DNA from: Geobacteraceae bacterium
GTDB taxonomy: Bacteria; Desulfobacterota; Desulfuromonadia; Geobacterales; Geobacteraceae
NCBI GenBank assembly: GCA_012797715.1
Contig: JAAZOO010000353.1
Location: 1-8,603, forward strand
Reading direction: 5' to 3'
DNA: 8,603 nt
Positions 6,222 through 8,603 of the stretch are shown one piece after another (within the stretch, counting starts at the first letter, position 1; every line of letters begins with the position of its first letter). The notes under the pieces were generated by a model. The model did no database searches. It saw only the letters and a program-made list of their open reading frames with translations, and was not told the DNA's origin. The translations under genes and the position numbers were made by a program.

Positions 6222-7193
6222 TCAGTACGATACGTATACGTCGGTCAGCAGGTCGGCCTCTGTGGGATTCGGCGCCGCCAGCGCCTTCTCCACCGCTTCG
6301 TCTATCAAAGCCGCCACTTCCTTGTCGATCCCTTCCAGTTCCGCCGCCGTCACCAGCCCGGATGCGGTCGCCTTGGCCGCAAAAATCTTCAGACAGTCGC
6401 ACTCCTCCCGCTGCCGCTTCACTTCGCCCGGCGCCTTGTACGTCATGGCGTCCCCCTCAAAGTGACCGTAGAAACGGTTCGTCTTGCATTCCAGAAGGGT
6501 CGGCCCACCCCCTTCGCGCGCACGCTTGATCGCTTCGCCCGCCGCTTCGTACACCGCAAAAAAGTCGTTGCCGTCCACCGTTACCCCCGGCATGTTGAAG
6601 CCCGCAGCACGGTCCGCAATGTTCGGCGTCGGCACGTTGTACTTGACACCCGTGGATTCCGCGTACCCGTTGTTCTCCGCCAGGAAAATCACCGGCAGAT
6701 TCCAGATGTTCGCCAGGTTCATGCTCTCCAGAATCGTCCCCTGGTTGGAGGCGCCGTCACCGAAAAACACCACGGCAACACCACCCTTCCCCTTGAATTT
6801 CGCCGCAAGCGCTGCCCCGCACCCCAGAGGACCCCCAGCGCCAACGATCCCGTTCGCACCCAGCATCCCCTTGTCCAGATCCGCTATGTGCATGGAGCCG
6901 CCCTTCCCCCCGCAGCTCCCCGTCTTCTTCCCGTATATCTCCGCCATCATCCCGATGATGTCCACTCCCTTGGCAATGCAGTGCCCGTGCCCCCGGTGCG
7001 TGCTCGTTATCCGGTCCTCGTCGTTCAGGTGCATGCACACCCCCGTCGCCACCGCTTCCTCGCCCGCGTACAAATGCACAAAACCCGGTATCTTCCCCGT
7101 CGCAAACTCCCGGTGCACCCGCTCCTCAAACTCCCGGATCTCTTTCATCGTCCGGTACGCCTTCAGAAGACCCTCTTTCGTCAGTTCCGCCAT
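6222..7193 (-). CDS. acoA: Acetoin dehydrogenase E1 component, alpha subunit
   Basis: The alpha subunit binds the thiamine diphosphate and magnesium of the E1 heterotetramer. From the ATG at 7193 it has 323 residues. HRGHGHCIAKG (66-76) is the conserved histidine loop, GDGASNQG (145-152) with the NN pair at 174-175 is the thiamine diphosphate/metal motif, and the KGGSMHIADLDKGMLGANGIVG run is typical of AcoA. A frame-internal GTG at 7214 would add seven residues, but the ATG at 7193 has a clear AAGGAG seven bases upstream and is preferred; that gives a 20-base gap after acoX. Codon use is odd for the cluster: in the N-terminal third, Thr is almost always ACG and Gly mostly GGG, with several ATA Ile codons, unlike acoX and acoB. 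Confidence 0.94.
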   Translation of the reverse strand: MAELTKEGLLKAYRTMKEIREFEERVHREFATGKIPGFVHLYAGEEAVATGVCMHLNDEDRITSTHRGHGHCIAKGVDIIGMMAEIYGKKTGSCGGKGGSMHIADLDKGMLGANGIVGAGGPLGCGAALAAKFKGKGGVAVVFFGDGASNQGTILESMNLANIWNLPVIFLAENNGYAESTGVKYNVPTPNIADRAAGFNMPGVTVDGNDFFAVYEAAGEAIKRAREGGGPTLLECKTNRFYGHFEGDAMTYKAPGEVKRQREECDCLKIFAAKATASGLVTAAELEGIDKEVAALIDEAVEKALAAPNPTEADLLTDVYVSY

Positions 7194-7213
7194 CTCGTTC
7201 TCCTTTCCTTCCA

Positions 7214-8254
7214 CTAGTTTTTACTCTCCTGCCGGACAAGCAACTTGTTTTTCGCAGCCTTTTGCATGACCTTGTTCACATTCACCGTGAGGGGGCCGTC
7301 CATTTCCAGCCAGACCCGCACGGAATCACTTTCCGAGAACTCAATCTCCCGCTCCCCGTCCAGGGCTATCGTCCCCCGCGGAGTATCCACCCTGAAGAGT
7401 TCCTTGGGCCGTATCTCGCAGATTTCCGCCACGCTGACCGGAACCAGCACGCCGGGAGCAATGGGCGCCTGCACGGTCACAATCCCCTCACCGGGGGGGG
7501 CGATGAGCAGACGCACGCCGTAGGGATCGCACCGGGGTACCGGGTGGACAAGGGCGGCTATGGAGGAAAGGCCGATTGCATCCGGCTCCGCGAACGCCAC
7601 GAACAGTTCCCGCAGGCACGTGGCCTCCCACAGGGCCCGCGCCCCGATCCAGCACTCCGTGGACACGGCAAGGTCCACAAGAGCCAGGTCCGTGCGTCTG
7701 CCGTTGACTTCGCAGCGGACCACCTTGTTTCGTGACGCAACGTCCTTGATATGCACCTTTCCCGAGGCGATCAGGCCGGCGGCGAGGCCGGTGATGGTCG
7801 CCTCCCGGATCTCGGGAAACACGTTGTTGGTACCGGTGGACAGGGTAAGAAGGGGCGTGTCCCCGTTTGCGCCGGCAACCACGCGGTGTGTTCCGTCCCC
7901 CCCCATCACGATAATCACGGAGACGCCCCGCTCCTTCATCAGTTCCGTCGCTTTCAGGGAATCGGCGGCGGAATCCGTAATGGGCATCTCCAGGAAAGTG
8001 ACGCGGGGGAGAGATGCTGTCTCCGCCGCCCTGGCATGCCGCAGGGAGTGGATGACCCGTGAAGCAATGCCGCTGACGTCCGGGAGCATGAATACTTCGT
8101 CGACCCCCATCTTCCCCAGCACTCCGAGCATGCGCAACACCATGTTGCTCTTCTCCGCATTCTGGAATACGGAAGCCTTGGTGACCAGACGCCGGACGTC
8201 CCGTCCGGACAGCGGATTGGCGATAATACCTACGGTCGCTTTTGTTGCCTGCAT
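7214..8254 (-). CDS. acoX: AcoX, NAD-kinase-like protein of acetoin catabolism
   Basis: First gene of the operon, 346 residues, of the ATP-NAD kinase (diacylglycerol kinase-like) superfamily. Visible motifs are the N-terminal GIIANPLSGRD (9-19), the nucleotide-binding GGDGT (118-122) and STGTNNVFPE (139-148), which matches the second NAD-kinase motif. AcoX heads aco operons in Cupriavidus necator and others. Its exact role is not settled, and it is not required for the dehydrogenase reaction itself. It may adjust NAD(P) or phosphorylate a metabolite. The ATG is preceded by GGTGAAGG, a modest ribosome-binding site, and by a leader of about 47 bases from the predicted sigma-54 start. Its TAG stop is 20 bases from the acoA ATG, so the two are co-transcribed. 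Family is firm; function is inferred from position. Confidence 0.9.
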   Translation of the reverse strand: MQATKATVGIIANPLSGRDVRRLVTKASVFQNAEKSNMVLRMLGVLGKMGVDEVFMLPDVSGIASRVIHSLRHARAAETASLPRVTFLEMPITDSAADSLKATELMKERGVSVIIVMGGDGTHRVVAGANGDTPLLTLSTGTNNVFPEIREATITGLAAGLIASGKVHIKDVASRNKVVRCEVNGRRTDLALVDLAVSTECWIGARALWEATCLRELFVAFAEPDAIGLSSIAALVHPVPRCDPYGVRLLIAPPGEGIVTVQAPIAPGVLVPVSVAEICEIRPKELFRVDTPRGTIALDGEREIEFSESDSVRVWLEMDGPLTVNVNKVMQKAAKNKLLVRQESKN

Positions 8255-8294
8255 GCCTTCACCATTTTTTTACTCGGACGAAATAATTTTATGC

Positions 8295-8314
8295 CTCTTT
8301 GCGCATACAAAGAG
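8295..8314. repeat. 7-bp dyad over the predicted aco transcription start
   Basis: CTCTTTG (8295-8301), CGCATA spacer, CAAAGAG (8308-8314): a perfect inverted repeat running from the -12 element of the sigma-54 promoter to about +8. A protein bound here would block open-complex formation, so it is a plausible repressor operator, for example for the XRE-cupin regulator encoded at the far end of the run. The repeat is seen; the binding protein is a guess. Confidence 0.4.
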
Positions 8315-8328
8315 CACAACGCATGCCA
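8313..8328 (-). promoter_or_regulatory. Sigma-54 promoter of the aco operon
   Basis: Read on the minus strand, TGGCATG-CGTT-GTGCT fits the RpoN consensus TGGCAYG-N4-TTGCW with one mismatch in the -12 box and the required GG-N10-GC spacing (GG at 8327-8326, GC at 8315-8314). The start site would be about 8302, giving a leader of about 47 nt to the acoX ATG. Sigma-54 control of aco operons through AcoR is established in Cupriavidus and others, and the AcoR-type activator at the left edge fits. Confidence 0.75.
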
Positions 8329-8511
8329 CAGGAGAAAGGATCGCCACCCGGGCATCGGGGCCCTTTTGGGCCTTCATGGAATTTAGTATCGTTTTTTCAA
8401 TAGGTTATCAGCATCACCCCCCGGAAAAGAACGAGGGTCATGAGTCGCCGGACAGCACACGGGCGCTGCGAAAATCACGGCGTTCAGGTGATGGGTGGGG
8501 GGATAAATGCT

Positions 8512-8543
8512 ACAGGTGTTTGGAATGGCCGTGAAACACCTGT
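8512..8543. promoter_or_regulatory. 10-bp inverted repeat, candidate upstream activator site
   Basis: ACAGGTGTTT (8512-8521) and AAACACCTGT (8534-8543) are perfect 10-bp arms with a 12-base spacer. The repeat lies about 210-240 bases upstream of the predicted aco start, a normal distance for an enhancer bound by a sigma-54 activator. No T-run follows on either strand, so a terminator is less likely. I did not find a second copy near the small-RNA promoter. Confidence 0.5.
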
Positions 8544-8584
8544 CTCAGGGGGTATGGGACGGAATGGGGCATGAATGGGGGGAG

Positions 8585-8603
8585 AGGAGGGGGGCGGAAT
8601 GAA
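8585..8603 (+). other. Possible start of a divergent gene cut by the window edge
   Basis: AGGAGG (8585-8590) stands eight bases before an ATG at 8599, an ideal ribosome-binding arrangement. Only the ATG and two further bases are visible, and the region is a G-rich run in which such a match could arise by chance, so this is only a hint of a gene divergent from acoX. Confidence 0.25.

Larger units (their letters stand above)
8255..8603. other. Intergenic control region upstream of the aco operon
   Basis: No gene is supported in this stretch. It contains, from the acoX side: a leader of about 47 nt, a 7-bp dyad over the start site, a sigma-54 promoter (8313-8328), a small hairpin GGCCC-TTTT-GGGCC (8359-8372), an A/T-rich segment (8373-8415) that could help bending, and a 10-bp inverted repeat (8512-8543) at enhancer distance. 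The last 30 bases are G-rich and end in a possible start of a divergent gene. Confidence 0.7.

Noticed and set aside
5015..7217. Long plus-strand open frames (5015-6202 and 5826-7217) opposite acoB and acoA
   Set aside because: They are shadows of high-GC genes on the minus strand, with no ribosome-binding site and no recognisable domains.

Overview
The window (about 60% G+C by eye, one dense block of genes) is an acetoin dehydrogenase (aco) locus. Gene content and protein style suggest a Geobacter/Pelobacter-type bacterium (Desulfuromonadales and relatives): in Pelobacter carbinolicus a lipoyl synthase gene (acoS) and a dihydrolipoamide dehydrogenase gene (acoL) also sit in the aco cluster. 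The taxon is an inference from sequence style, not a database result.

Layout, right to left on the minus strand: an upstream control region (8255-8603) with a good sigma-54 promoter; acoX (NAD-kinase-like); acoA and acoB (the TPP-dependent E1 alpha and beta subunits); lipA (lipoyl synthase); lpd/acoL (E3); lipB (octanoyltransferase); and an XRE-cupin regulator. On the plus strand at the left edge is the 3' part of a sigma-54-dependent AcoR-type activator gene, convergent with the operon. Missing is acoC, the lipoyl-bearing E2 core, normally next to acoB; the acoB-lipA gap holds only GC-rich alternative hairpins.

The operon therefore encodes E1, E3 and the two enzymes of lipoate assembly, while the protein to be lipoylated must come from elsewhere. 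The AcoR-like protein is the obvious candidate activator of the sigma-54 promoter before acoX. The XRE-cupin protein is a candidate second, possibly repressing, input.

The most unusual element is in the 288-base gap between activator and XRE gene. A textbook sigma-54 promoter (TTGGCACG-N4-TTGCT, plus strand, 1043-1060) is followed at the expected start-site distance by an 8-bp stem-loop and then by a strong intrinsic terminator. Together they define a candidate small RNA of about 80 nt (1070-1150) whose two loops both carry anti-Shine-Dalgarno sequences (CUCCU and UCCUCC). An activator gene followed by a sigma-54-driven small RNA resembles cbrB-crcZ in Pseudomonas. No tRNA, rRNA, CRISPR array or mobile element was seen.
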